A stretch of DNA of 64,000 bases, taken from contig CAZKHJ010000012.1 in NCBI GenBank assembly GCA_964552675.1, positions 7,491 to 71,490 of the forward strand, written 5' to 3'. Position numbers and translations under genes: made by a program. This DNA is from Sulfurimicrobium sp964552675 (GTDB lineage: Bacteria > Pseudomonadota > Gammaproteobacteria > Burkholderiales > Sulfuricellaceae). The notes beneath the pieces are model-generated. The model saw nothing but the letters and a program-made list of their open reading frames with translations, was not told the DNA's origin and made no database searches. Below are positions 33,920 to 43,293 of the stretch, one piece after another (the stretch's first letter is position 1; each line of letters starts with the position of its first letter).

Positions 33920-35754
33920 GGCTTGGCTGCTGGCGCGGGTGCGTCCGCAGGCAGGTAATGGCGATAGGCACGCAGCTCATCGCTGTCGAGGGAGGGGTTG
34001 GTAATCACCGTGGGGCGCAGGAAGATCACCAGCTCGGTTTTCTTGGCATTATCGTCACGGTAGCTGAACGCATCTCCCAGTCCGGGAATGCGCGAAACGA
34101 GCGGAAGTCCGTCGCGCTTCTTGCTCACATCATCCTGCATCAGGCCGCCCATGATAATGGTCTGCCCGGTCTTGACCTGAAGCACCGACTCCATCTCGCG
34201 CACCTGGATGACCGGCACCTTGTTGCTGACTTTTGCGAGCGCGAGCGCGGGGTTAGGGTCTTCCACATCGGTGACATGGCGTGAAATCGTCGGTCTGACC
34301 GTGAGCGAAACCATGCCGTCACCATTGACCTGTGGCGTCACGCTCATCACCAGCCCTACAGGGACAGTGTGGGGATCGGAAGTATAAGTGGCGGGAGTCG
34401 TTACCCCTCCGCTGCTGTTGATGATGGCCGGCACGACGCTGATGGTGAAATACACCAGATTGTCCACGACCTTCAGCACCGCAGTCTGGTTATTGAGCGC
34501 CATGATTTTGGGGCTGGACAGTACTTTGGTATCACCAAACTGTTCCAGCAGGCTGACGGTGGCGGCAATATTGCCGATCTTGCTGTCCGGGTTGGTGTAG
34601 GTCAGCGTAAAAAACGGCAAGGGTGAAGGCCCCAGTCCTCGTCCCCCCAATAGCGACTGGGTCACTGATCCGGTGGAAGACAGTTTGGTCCAATCCACCC
34701 CGGCACGGTACTGGTCGCCCAGCGCCACTTCCACGATTGTTGCCTCGATCAGCACTTGGCGTTTCGCAGAAGCCATCACGCTATCCAGATGCTGCTTGAT
34801 CAATTTGTGCTGGCGCTCGGTCGCCAGCGCAGTAAGCGTGCCGGCAATCGGATTGACAATCACCTCTTCCTTCACGTTCTGGGTCAATTGCGCTGTACCC
34901 TGGCCTAAGCCAACCGTACGCGCCAGCTCGGGCGCCCCGGCCGTGGCCCTGGCCGCAGCCTCGGCATCCCGGCGCCGCTCCTCGCGCTCAAGGCGGGCGG
35001 CCTCCTGCCGTGCGGTGCGTTCCGCAGCAGACATTTCCTTCTGTTCAGCCTTTTGCTCCGCAAGACGGCTAACGGTTCGGGTAGAACTGATGATATTGCG
35101 GACATTTTCGCCCAGCGTGTCCCAGAAACTGTTATCGGATTTGCTTTTCACCGAGGTGGTGGAACTGTTGCCCACCGCCCCGCCGCCACCGCTAACCTGC
35201 CCGCCAGTGGCAGTGGAAGAGCCCACGCTGGCGATCTGGGTAGTAATGCCAATGGCCGATTCGGTCTGGCGCGACAGATTGACGTAATCCACCCGGTAGG
35301 TCTGCATGTAGGGCGTATCGGGGGTAATGGACAAGGTATTGCCATCAATCCTGTAACGCAGGTTAACCTGGGCTGACAACCTTTCCAGAATGGTTTCGAT
35401 GGGTTCGTTCACCGCATTCATGGTGACCAGGCCCTGGATCGCCGGGTGGACATCCACGTTGAGCTTCGAATCCCGCGCCAGGGCAAACAGCAGTTCCTTC
35501 ACCGGTACCTCATTCACCACTACGCTATAGGTTTGCGGCCTGGCAGACGGCTTGGGCGGCGGCACGAAGCTGCCCGCCTTGACGGGCTCGGGGATGTCGC
35601 TCGCCCTGGCCTGGGGTTCGGACTGGATATGGTTGCGGGAAACGGGGAGCGGCGGCGGATAGGCGCAGCCTGCAAGCAGGGTGACGGCAAGAGCCAGTCC
35701 ACCCCAACGTTGCAGCCAGCCACCCTGCTTCCCGGCACGTTTCATCGTCTGCAT
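33916..35754 (-). CDS. mshL: Secretin lipoprotein, MshL/PulD-like
   Basis: The outer-membrane secretin, about 612 residues, has a lipoprotein signal with lipobox LAGC (Cys30), then N-domains (VNEVPVKELLFALARDSKLNVDVHP) and a Gly/Ser and Ala/Glu-rich insert (about 230-310). The C-terminal secretin domain has VLSSPKIMALNNQTAVLKV, VPVIQVREMESVLQVKTGQTIIMGGL and RIPGLGDAF. An earlier ATG at 35790 overlaps the stop of the upstream gene and would add 12 residues; I prefer 35754 because it gives a compact signal peptide. It forms the pore for the appendage or secreted substrate. Confidence 0.93.
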   Translation of the reverse strand: MQTMKRAGKQGGWLQRWGGLALAVTLLAGCAYPPPLPVSRNHIQSEPQARASDIPEPVKAGSFVPPPKPSARPQTYSVVVNEVPVKELLFALARDSKLNVDVHPAIQGLVTMNAVNEPIETILERLSAQVNLRYRIDGNTLSITPDTPYMQTYRVDYVNLSRQTESAIGITTQIASVGSSTATGGQVSGGGGAVGNSSTTSVKSKSDNSFWDTLGENVRNIISSTRTVSRLAEQKAEQKEMSAAERTARQEAARLEREERRRDAEAAARATAGAPELARTVGLGQGTAQLTQNVKEEVIVNPIAGTLTALATERQHKLIKQHLDSVMASAKRQVLIEATIVEVALGDQYRAGVDWTKLSSTGSVTQSLLGGRGLGPSPLPFFTLTYTNPDSKIGNIAATVSLLEQFGDTKVLSSPKIMALNNQTAVLKVVDNLVYFTISVVPAIINSSGGVTTPATYTSDPHTVPVGLVMSVTPQVNGDGMVSLTVRPTISRHVTDVEDPNPALALAKVSNKVPVIQVREMESVLQVKTGQTIIMGGLMQDDVSKKRDGLPLVSRIPGLGDAFSYRDDNAKKTELVIFLRPTVITNPSLDSDELRAYRHYLPADAPAPAAKP

Positions 35755-35786
35755 TACTGCGCAACCTTTATTGTTATGCGGCAAGG

Positions 35787-37160
35787 TCATTGATTCTGCC
35801 CAATCTCTGCTTTTACTCCCCGCACCGTGCGGAGATAGGGGTGATAAACCTTGAGCGATTCGGGCAAGGCCTGCATCGCGGCGACCGTCTGGGCGCGAGT
35901 GGGGAAGCTGCCATACAGCACAGTCCACGCGGGCTGGCCATTTACCTTGGTACGGTACACAAAAACCTGCTCCATTTCAATCTCATGGCCGATCTTTCCC
36001 AGGTGATGCCGCAATTGCCGCAGATCGTTCGACACCATCAGCTGGATGCTGCAGGTGACGGGGTTCCGGGTCGCCAGCCAGGCTTCCGTTGCGGCCAGGC
36101 GCTGCTCCACCATATCGCCGGCAAGCGGCGCGGGCGAAACAGCAGGCGCGGCAGCTGACGACACAGGCACAGGCTTGTCCGGCACGGCCTGCCGTTCCGG
36201 TGCCCGAGCCGGCTCCGCCGCGACCGCCGGCGTGGCGATCAGCCGCGGCGCCCCCTGCAACACGGCATGCAGGCCCGCGCCCAGCCCGCCCCCCAGCACC
36301 AGCAGGCCGACTGCCAGTGCCAGTTTTTGCCACGGCACGGTGCCGGGCGGCAGGTCGAAATCGCTGTCCTCGATCGCGGCGCGCACATGCTGCACGGTGA
36401 TGGTATGCGTGCTCCCGGCAAAGGCCGCGAGCAGGGTCTTGTCGGCGATGATGTTGACGCGCCGGGTCAGCCCCCGGGAGGCGCGCGCGATCAGCTTGAT
36501 CACGGCAGGGCCAAACAGGTCGGGACCATGGTAATCCGCCGCGCGCAGGCGGAACATCAGGTAATCCCTGATTTCGCTGGCGGTCAGCGGTTTCAGGGTG
36601 AAGCTGTGGGTGATGCGCTCCTTGAGCTGGCGAATTTCCGGGGCAGCCAGGTTCTTGTCCAGCTCCGGCTGGCCAAACAGCACGATCTGCAGCAGCTTGT
36701 AGTGCTGGGTCTCCAGGTTGGAGAGCAGGCGGATTTCCTCCAGCGTGGCCAGCGGCATGCCCTGCGCCTCTTCCACGAACACCACCACCTGCCGTCCCTG
36801 GGCATGGCGTTCCAGCAGATAGTCTTGCAGGGCCTGCATCACTTCCAGCCGGGAAGCCTCGCGCGGCAGCGAGAGCTGCATTTCGAAGGCGATGGCGTGC
36901 AGGATTTCGTCCGGCGATACGCTGGGATTGGCGAGGTAGACCGTTTCCACCTCCGCCGGCAGGCGTTCCTGCAACATCCGGCACAGCATGGTCTTGCCGC
37001 TGCCCACCTCGCCGCTGACCTTGATGATGCCCTCGCCCTGGCGGATGGCATAGATCAGGGCGTCGAGAATCGCGCCGCGATTGCCGCCGGAATAGAAAAA
37101 CTCGGTGTGGGCGGTGATCTTGAAGGGCGGCTGGGACAGGCCGAAATGGGCGAGATACAT
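35787..37160 (-). CDS. ExeA/MshM-like AAA+ ATPase with periplasmic SPOR-like C-terminus
   Basis: The 457-residue protein begins with the typical MYLAHFGLSQPPFKIT of ExeA/MshM. It has Walker A GEVGSGKT (50-57) and a VVVFVEEAQGMP Walker B. One membrane helix lies near residues 278-300, followed by an Ala/Pro linker. The last ~80 residues (VFVYRTKVNGQPAWTVLYGSFPTRAQ...) resemble a SPOR-type peptidoglycan-binding fold, as ExeA-type proteins use to place secretins in the cell wall. It lies between the regulator and secretin genes. Confidence 0.85.
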   Translation of the reverse strand: MYLAHFGLSQPPFKITAHTEFFYSGGNRGAILDALIYAIRQGEGIIKVSGEVGSGKTMLCRMLQERLPAEVETVYLANPSVSPDEILHAIAFEMQLSLPREASRLEVMQALQDYLLERHAQGRQVVVFVEEAQGMPLATLEEIRLLSNLETQHYKLLQIVLFGQPELDKNLAAPEIRQLKERITHSFTLKPLTASEIRDYLMFRLRAADYHGPDLFGPAVIKLIARASRGLTRRVNIIADKTLLAAFAGSTHTITVQHVRAAIEDSDFDLPPGTVPWQKLALAVGLLVLGGGLGAGLHAVLQGAPRLIATPAVAAEPARAPERQAVPDKPVPVSSAAAPAVSPAPLAGDMVEQRLAATEAWLATRNPVTCSIQLMVSNDLRQLRHHLGKIGHEIEMEQVFVYRTKVNGQPAWTVLYGSFPTRAQTVAAMQALPESLKVYHPYLRTVRGVKAEIGQNQ

Positions 37161-37163
37161 TGC

Positions 37164-38603
37164 TTAGGAGAGCTCCTGACTGGTATAGGTCTGCATCCGG
37201 CTGTACAGGGTGGTGCGGTTGACGCCCAACAGTCTGGCGGCCTGGCTCAGGTTGCCGTGGGTCAGCTTGAGCGCGGCCTCGACGTAGCTCTGCTCCCACA
37301 GCTTCAGGGTCTGGTCGAGGCTGAAATTGGCATGGAGCTGCAAATGTTTTTTCGCCAGTTCCTGCATCGCCTTACCATCGTTGGGCAGCACCAGGTCGGG
37401 CAGGGCATCGGCCTCGGTATCCAGCTCCGCCTGGAGCTGTTCGCGGCTGACCGTCTGGCCGGCATATTTGGTGACCAGCCGGATGACGATATTGCGCAGT
37501 TCGCGCACATTGCCGGGGAAGGGATATACCTGCCAGATCTGCTGCGCGGACGGATCGATCCGGAAAGGCGCAAAGCCGCCCTGACGGGCATAAAACTCAC
37601 GAAAATGCTCCAGCAGCAGGGTTTTATCCTCCCCCATCTCGCGCAGCGGCGGCACGTTCACGGCAAAGACGCTGAGGCGGTGGTAGAGGTCGGCGCGGAA
37701 GCGCCCGGCCCGGATTTCCTGACGCAGGTCGCGGTTGGTGGCCGCGATGATGCGGGCGTTGCTATGCCGGGTCTGGGTTTCGCCAACGCGCTGGAATTCG
37801 CCGTTTTCCAGCACGCGCAGCAATTTTGCCTGCAATTCGACCGGCAGCTCGCCGATTTCGTCGAGAAACAGGGTGCCGTCGCTGGCGTCCTCGAAATAGC
37901 CGGAACGCGACGTGGCCGCGCCGGTAAACGCACCCTTGCTGTAGCCGAACAGGGTGGGCTCGACCAGAGTGGGAGAAATCGCCGCGCAATTCAGCGCCAG
38001 ATAGGGTTTGCGCGCGCGGGCACTGAGGCGGTGCAGGCATCCCGCCACCAGCTCCTTGCCACTGCCGGACTCGCCTTCGATCAGCACCGGGAAGGGCGCA
38101 TCGGCAAACTGGCTGATCTGCTGGCGCAGTTTTTCCACATTGAAGCTCTGGCCCAGAATGCCGCACGCCTGGGCCGCGCCGGATTCTGCGGCTTCTCCCG
38201 CCTGCTCCGCCGCACGCATGCGCAATGCGCCAAGCAGCAGGGATTTGATCCGTTCCGGCTCGCATGGCTTGGCGATGAATTCCACCGCGCCCAGGGTACG
38301 GGCATGACGCGCATTGGCGTCGTCATTCTGGCCGGAAAGCACCACGATCTTGATCCCCGGCACCCGCGCCAGCAACTCGCCAATCAACCGGAAACCCTCG
38401 TCGGGGCGATGCGGCAGGGGCGGCAAACCCAGATCCACCAGGGCCAGCTGGGGAGGCTGGTCAAGCTGGCGCAGCAGACTCGCCGCCTGTTCGCGCGAGT
38501 CCGCCACATAAACCTCAAAATCCCGGCCCAGGACGAAATGCAGGGTATCGGTAATCAGCGGATCATCGTCAACAATCAGCAGGCTGGGTTTCAACTGCGC
38601 CAT
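37164..38603 (-). CDS. Sigma-54-dependent response regulator (PrsR-like)
   Basis: The 479-residue NtrC-type activator has a receiver domain (Asp12/Asp13, phospho-acceptor Asp57 in LVDLGLPP, Lys112) and an AAA+ domain. The AAA+ domain has Walker A at 177-184, the sigma-54 contact loop GAFTGA at 224-229 and Walker B GTLFLDEIGELP. A Fis-type HTH ends it (LSQAARLLGVNRTTLYSRM). The LDLGLPP-like receiver is typical of the PEP-CTERM-linked PrsR group. It heads the MSHA-like operon and probably controls it, but no histidine kinase or clear -24/-12 promoter was found here. Confidence 0.92.
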   Translation of the reverse strand: MAQLKPSLLIVDDDPLITDTLHFVLGRDFEVYVADSREQAASLLRQLDQPPQLALVDLGLPPLPHRPDEGFRLIGELLARVPGIKIVVLSGQNDDANARHARTLGAVEFIAKPCEPERIKSLLLGALRMRAAEQAGEAAESGAAQACGILGQSFNVEKLRQQISQFADAPFPVLIEGESGSGKELVAGCLHRLSARARKPYLALNCAAISPTLVEPTLFGYSKGAFTGAATSRSGYFEDASDGTLFLDEIGELPVELQAKLLRVLENGEFQRVGETQTRHSNARIIAATNRDLRQEIRAGRFRADLYHRLSVFAVNVPPLREMGEDKTLLLEHFREFYARQGGFAPFRIDPSAQQIWQVYPFPGNVRELRNIVIRLVTKYAGQTVSREQLQAELDTEADALPDLVLPNDGKAMQELAKKHLQLHANFSLDQTLKLWEQSYVEAALKLTHGNLSQAARLLGVNRTTLYSRMQTYTSQELS

Positions 38604-38665
38604 AAGCTCACAAAATCGGATTTATTATTTTGATTTTACATGACAATACAGAGATCAAGCGACTT

Positions 38666-39412
38666 TCAGACCGGATTCTCGATTTCAATGAACTGATGCT
38701 TCAGGCCGAGCTGCTGCGCCAGATGCGTGCCCAGCGCCTGCACCCCGTAGCGCTCGGTGGCGTGATGGCCGGCAGCGATGAAAGCCACGCCAGATTCGCG
38801 CGCCAGGTGCACGGTGTGCTCCGACACCTCGCCGGTGAGGAAGGCATCCACGCCCAGCTCGATCGCCGCCCCCAGATAATCCTGGGCCGCCCCGCTGCAC
38901 CAGGCGATACGCCGGATGATGGCAGCATCGTCGCCCACCACCAGCGGCTGGCGCTGCAACTTTTCCTCCACCACGCCTGACAGCCGTTGCAGGGACATGG
39001 GCTGAACCAGGCGTCCCAGCGCAGCGATATTCTGTTCGCCGAAACGCTCCTCCAGCTGAAATCCCAGCAACTGCGCCAGCTGGACGTTATTGCCCAGCAC
39101 CGGATGGGCGTCCAGAGGCAGATGGTAGGCGAGCAGGCTCATGTTGTGCTCGATCAGGTGGGCAATACGGGCGCGCTTGATGCCGGTGATCTGCGGTCCC
39201 TCGTTTTTCCAGAAATAACCGTGATGCACCAGTACCGCATCCGCGCCCGCGGCGCTGGCCGCTTCGAGCACGTCGAGGCTGGCGCTGACGCCGCTGACAA
39301 TCTTCGTCACCTCGGCGCGTCCTTCCACTTGCACGCCGTTTGGGCAATAATCGCGGAAGCTGGAAATTTCCAGCAATTGCCCAATATACCGCTCCAGTTC
39401 CTTCAATAACAT
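38666..39412 (-). CDS. Nif3-like dinuclear metal-centre protein (GTP cyclohydrolase I type 2 family)
   Basis: The 248-residue protein has the metal-binding His motifs VLVHHGYFW and FIAAGHHATER plus AYHLPLDAHPVLGNN, all signatures of the YbgI/Nif3 family. The function is unsettled. It is divergent from the DegS-like gene with only 12 bases between starts, so the two promoters must overlap the coding regions. Confidence 0.93.
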   Translation of the reverse strand: MLLKELERYIGQLLEISSFRDYCPNGVQVEGRAEVTKIVSGVSASLDVLEAASAAGADAVLVHHGYFWKNEGPQITGIKRARIAHLIEHNMSLLAYHLPLDAHPVLGNNVQLAQLLGFQLEERFGEQNIAALGRLVQPMSLQRLSGVVEEKLQRQPLVVGDDAAIIRRIAWCSGAAQDYLGAAIELGVDAFLTGEVSEHTVHLARESGVAFIAAGHHATERYGVQALGTHLAQQLGLKHQFIEIENPV

Positions 39413-39424
39413 TCAAAGCCCTCC

Positions 39425-40579
<1,155 letters not shown>

Positions 40580-40614
40580 CAGCCTGTCTGACTTGAAGAA
40601 TCGAACAGGCCGGG

Positions 40615-41433
40615 TTACTCGGTTTTGTCCTGCTTCGCCTCGATGGCGTCCAGTTCACGCTCCATTTCGTCCTCATTGAGAGGGCGATAGGGCGCCTCTT
40701 CCGCTACTGGCTTGGATCGGGTAATGATCGCCGCTGCCACGATGCCCGCTTCATAGAGCAGCCACAGCGGCACCGCCAGCATGATCTGCGACACCACATC
40801 GGGCGGAGTGAAAATGGCGCCGATCACGAAAGCACCGACAATGACGTAAGGACGGATTTCGCGCAGTTTTGCCACGCTCACCACGCCCATCTTGACCAGC
40901 ACGATCACCGCCACCGGCACTTCAAAGGTAACGCCAAAAGCCAGAAACAGGGTCAGCACGAAATCCAGGTATTTGTTGATGTCAGTCATCACCGCCACGC
41001 CTTCCGGCGCAACCGATGAAATAAAGCCGAAAATCACCGGAAAAACCAGGAAGTAGGCAAATGCCATGCCGCACAGGAACAGGATCGTGCTCACTGCCAC
41101 CAGCGGCGCAGCGAGCCGTTTCTCATGACTGTAGAGGCCCGGCGCGACGAATGCCCACGCCTGGTAGAGCACATAGGGCAAGGAAACAAGAAAAGCCGTC
41201 ATCATGGCGACTTTCATCGGCACGAAAAATGGCGTGGTGACATCGGTGGCAATCATCTGGCCACCCTTGGGCAGGGCTGCCAGCAATGGCTGGGCCAGCA
41301 GCGAATAAAGTTCCTTGGCAAAGGGAAACAGGCAGACAAACACCACCACCACCGCGATGATCGCCCGCAGCAGGCGGGTGCGCAGCTCAATCAGGTGGGA
41401 GATGAAGGAATCGCCGGGTTCGCTGGCGCTCAT
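40615..41433 (-). CDS. tatC: Twin-arginine translocase subunit TatC
   Basis: The 272-residue protein has six membrane helices and is the receptor for twin-Arg signal peptides. The cytoplasmic N-terminus FISHLIELRTRLLRA and the FxxE-type segment FGVTFEVPV are conserved. It follows tatB with a 4-base overlap. SoxB and SoxY in this window carry Tat signals that would use it. Confidence 0.97.
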   Translation of the reverse strand: MSASEPGDSFISHLIELRTRLLRAIIAVVVVFVCLFPFAKELYSLLAQPLLAALPKGGQMIATDVTTPFFVPMKVAMMTAFLVSLPYVLYQAWAFVAPGLYSHEKRLAAPLVAVSTILFLCGMAFAYFLVFPVIFGFISSVAPEGVAVMTDINKYLDFVLTLFLAFGVTFEVPVAVIVLVKMGVVSVAKLREIRPYVIVGAFVIGAIFTPPDVVSQIMLAVPLWLLYEAGIVAAAIITRSKPVAEEAPYRPLNEDEMERELDAIEAKQDKTE

Positions 41434-41870
41434 GCCGGGGTGTTCCTGGATGGAGTTGTGGTGCCATCTGCAGCCGGGGCATCCAGATTCAGTTCCAGTT
41501 GCGGCTGAGGCTCTGCGGCCAAGGGTGCGGTTTCCGCAAGCGCGGCGGTCTCCGGATTATTTGCCGGTGCCTGGGGCAATTCGACAATTTCGTGGACCTG
41601 TTGCGAGACAGCCTGGGAGCCCTGATGCAGTTCCCTGGCAACGGACTGCTCGATGGAATTCACCGAGGAGCGGATTTCTTCCTGCAGCTTGTGCAGTTCC
41701 TCAGCCTGGATTTCGCGGTTGATGTCCGCCTTGACGTCGGCCACATAGCGCTGCATGCGCCCGAACAGATGCCCGGCAGTACGCGCCACCTTTGGCAGGC
41801 GTTCCGGCCCGATCACCACCAGCGCGACGATGCCGATCAGCAGCAGTTCGGAAAAACCGATATCAAACAT
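41430..41870 (-). CDS. tatB: Twin-arginine translocase subunit TatB
   Basis: The 146-residue protein has an N-terminal helix (FDIGFSELLLIGIVALVVIGPERLP), an amphipathic helix and a long acidic/Ala-Pro tail. MFDIGFSELL is diagnostic of TatB. The ATG at 41870 is clear. The upstream leader is taken up by a GTGAGGC repeat that leaves no good ribosome binding site. Confidence 0.95.
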   Translation of the reverse strand: MFDIGFSELLLIGIVALVVIGPERLPKVARTAGHLFGRMQRYVADVKADINREIQAEELHKLQEEIRSSVNSIEQSVARELHQGSQAVSQQVHEIVELPQAPANNPETAALAETAPLAAEPQPQLELNLDAPAADGTTTPSRNTPA

Positions 41871-41875
41871 GGGAG

Positions 41876-41937
41876 TGAGGCGTGAGGCGTGAGGAGTGAG
41901 GGGGCACGGGGGGTTACCCCCCACGCCTCACTCTTGT
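41876..41937. repeat. GTGAGGC-type repeat and hairpin in the tatA-tatB spacer
   Basis: Tandem GTGAGGC-like units run from about 41875 to 41900. The arms GTGAGGCGT (41882-41890) and ACGCCTCAC (41923-41931) are inverted copies, with an inner GGGGGG-TTA-CCCCCC stem. It lies immediately upstream of the tatB start and may alter TatA to TatB ratios. Confidence 0.7.
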
Positions 41938-41941
41938 CTCC

Positions 41942-42163
41942 TCACTGGGCCTTCGATTTTTCCTTGATTTCGCCCTCGATGGTCTGTCCGCTGGCGTTTG
42001 CCTCGACCTTGGGGGCCGGTTTTTCTTCTTCCCTCACCGCATCCTTGAAGCCCTTCACCGCCCCCCCCAGGTCGCCGCCGATGTTGCGCAGTTTCTTGGT
42101 ACCGAAGACCACCAGCACGATCACCAGAACCAGCAGCCAATGCCAGATGCTAAAAGAACCCAT
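41942..42163 (-). CDS. tatA: Twin-arginine translocase subunit TatA
   Basis: The 73-residue protein has a membrane helix (WHWLLVLVIVLVVFG), the conserved FGTKKLRNIGGDLGGAVKGFKDA amphipathic helix, and a charged tail. It forms the Tat pore. It is the first of tatABC, 23 bases after hinT. Confidence 0.97.
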   Translation of the reverse strand: MGSFSIWHWLLVLVIVLVVFGTKKLRNIGGDLGGAVKGFKDAVREEEKPAPKVEANASGQTIEGEIKEKSKAQ

Positions 42164-42186
42164 GTTTTATCTCCAAATCTCTAATT

Positions 42187-42525
42187 TCAGGTGCGGGGAA
42201 CCGTCGCGTCACCGCCAAATACATGCACATGCAGGTGATAGATTTCCTGACCGCCGCCATGACCCGTATTGATCATGGTGCGGAAACCATTCTCCAGGCC
42301 TTGTTCCCTTGCCAGTTTTGGCGCCAGCAGCAGCATTTTCCCCAGCAGGGACTGGTGAACCACCGTGCAGCGCTCCAGCGAATCCACATGCTCCTTGGGA
42401 ATGATCATGAAATGCACCGGCGCAATCGGGTGGATATCGTGAAAAGCAAGGAGTTCTTCGTCCTCATAGATCTTCTTGCCCGGAATCTGTTTCTTGACGA
42501 TCTTGCAGAAGATGCAGTCCAGCAT
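42187..42525 (-). CDS. hinT: HIT-family hydrolase HinT
   Basis: The 112-residue purine nucleoside phosphoramidase carries the catalytic HLHVHVF histidine triad near the C-terminus. The N-terminal DCIFCKIVKKQIP has the conserved Cys pair. It sits between hisE and tatA, its standard place in this group. Confidence 0.95.
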   Translation of the reverse strand: MLDCIFCKIVKKQIPGKKIYEDEELLAFHDIHPIAPVHFMIIPKEHVDSLERCTVVHQSLLGKMLLLAPKLAREQGLENGFRTMINTGHGGGQEIYHLHVHVFGGDATVPRT

Positions 42526-42548
42526 GTCAGCCCCCTTTAGAGCCTGTT

Positions 42549-42872
42549 TCAGTGATCCTGGCCGCGGCTGGCCTTTTCCGCCAGCCCGGACAGGCCCTCG
42601 CGCCGCGCCAGCTCGGCCAGCACATCGTCAGGATGCAGCCCCTGTTGCGCCAGCAGCACCATGCTGTGAAACCACAGGTCGGCCATTTCATAGACCAGTT
42701 GGGCCTTGTCGCCATCCTTGGCGGCGATCACGGTTTCCGTGGCTTCCTCGCCGATTTTTTTCAGTATGGTATCCAGTCCCCTGGCATACAGCTTCGCCAC
42801 GTAGGAGCTGGAGGGATCCGCGCTCTTGCGGCTTTCCAGCGTTTCAGCCAGGCGGTCGAGAATGTCGCTCAT
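42549..42872 (-). CDS. hisE: Phosphoribosyl-ATP pyrophosphatase HisE
   Basis: This is the second step of histidine synthesis: removal of pyrophosphate from PR-ATP. The 107-residue MazG-fold protein has KIGEEATETVIAAKDGD and EMADLWFHSMV, the metal-binding helices. It overlaps hisI by 4 bases; the two are one protein in E. coli but separate here. Confidence 0.96.
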   Translation of the reverse strand: MSDILDRLAETLESRKSADPSSSYVAKLYARGLDTILKKIGEEATETVIAAKDGDKAQLVYEMADLWFHSMVLLAQQGLHPDDVLAELARREGLSGLAEKASRGQDH

Positions 42873-43291
42873 TTTTCACCCTGATGCAGCAGGGCGGCCT
42901 GCGCCACGCGGTAGATTTCCGCCGGATCCTTCAATACCGGCTCGATCGACACCCACTCGCGCCCTTCCAGTTTCTGGAAGAAACAGTTGTGGCGCCCGGT
43001 ATGGCAGGCGATGCCACCCTTCTGCTCCACCTTGAGCAGGATCACGTCCTCGTCACAGTCGAGGCGGATTTCATGCACCTTCTGCACGTGACCGGACTCC
43101 TCGCCCTTGTGCCACAGTTTCTTGCGCGAGCGCGACCAGTACACCGCCTCGCCGCCTTCCACCGTGCGTTTCAATGCCTCGCGGTTCATCCACGCCACCA
43201 TCAGCACCGCGCCGCTGTCCTTGTCCTGTGCTATTACAGGGACTAAACCGTCATGGGTCCAGTTAACTTTATTTAACCAGGCGTCCGTCAT
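42869..43291 (-). CDS. hisI: Phosphoribosyl-AMP cyclohydrolase HisI
   Basis: HisI opens the purine ring of PR-AMP. The 140-residue protein has the metal-binding DCDEDVILLKVEQKGGIACHTGRHNCFF with the catalytic zinc cysteines. MVAWMNREAL and YWSRSRKKLWHKGEESGH are family hallmarks. It follows hisF by 2 bases. Confidence 0.96.
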   Translation of the reverse strand: MTDAWLNKVNWTHDGLVPVIAQDKDSGAVLMVAWMNREALKRTVEGGEAVYWSRSRKKLWHKGEESGHVQKVHEIRLDCDEDVILLKVEQKGGIACHTGRHNCFFQKLEGREWVSIEPVLKDPAEIYRVAQAALLHQGEK

Positions 43292-43293
43292 CG

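Noticed and set aside
36267..38633. A 788-residue open frame on the plus strand opposite the regulator and MshM genes
   Set aside because: It is a mirror frame of GC-rich coding sequence, with Gln/His/Arg-rich composition, no domain and no ribosome binding site; the minus-strand genes have clear motifs.
38604..38665. Sigma-54 -24/-12 promoter ahead of the regulator gene
   Set aside because: I saw no GG-N10-GC pattern in the AT-rich 62-base gap; the operon's promoter position remains unknown.
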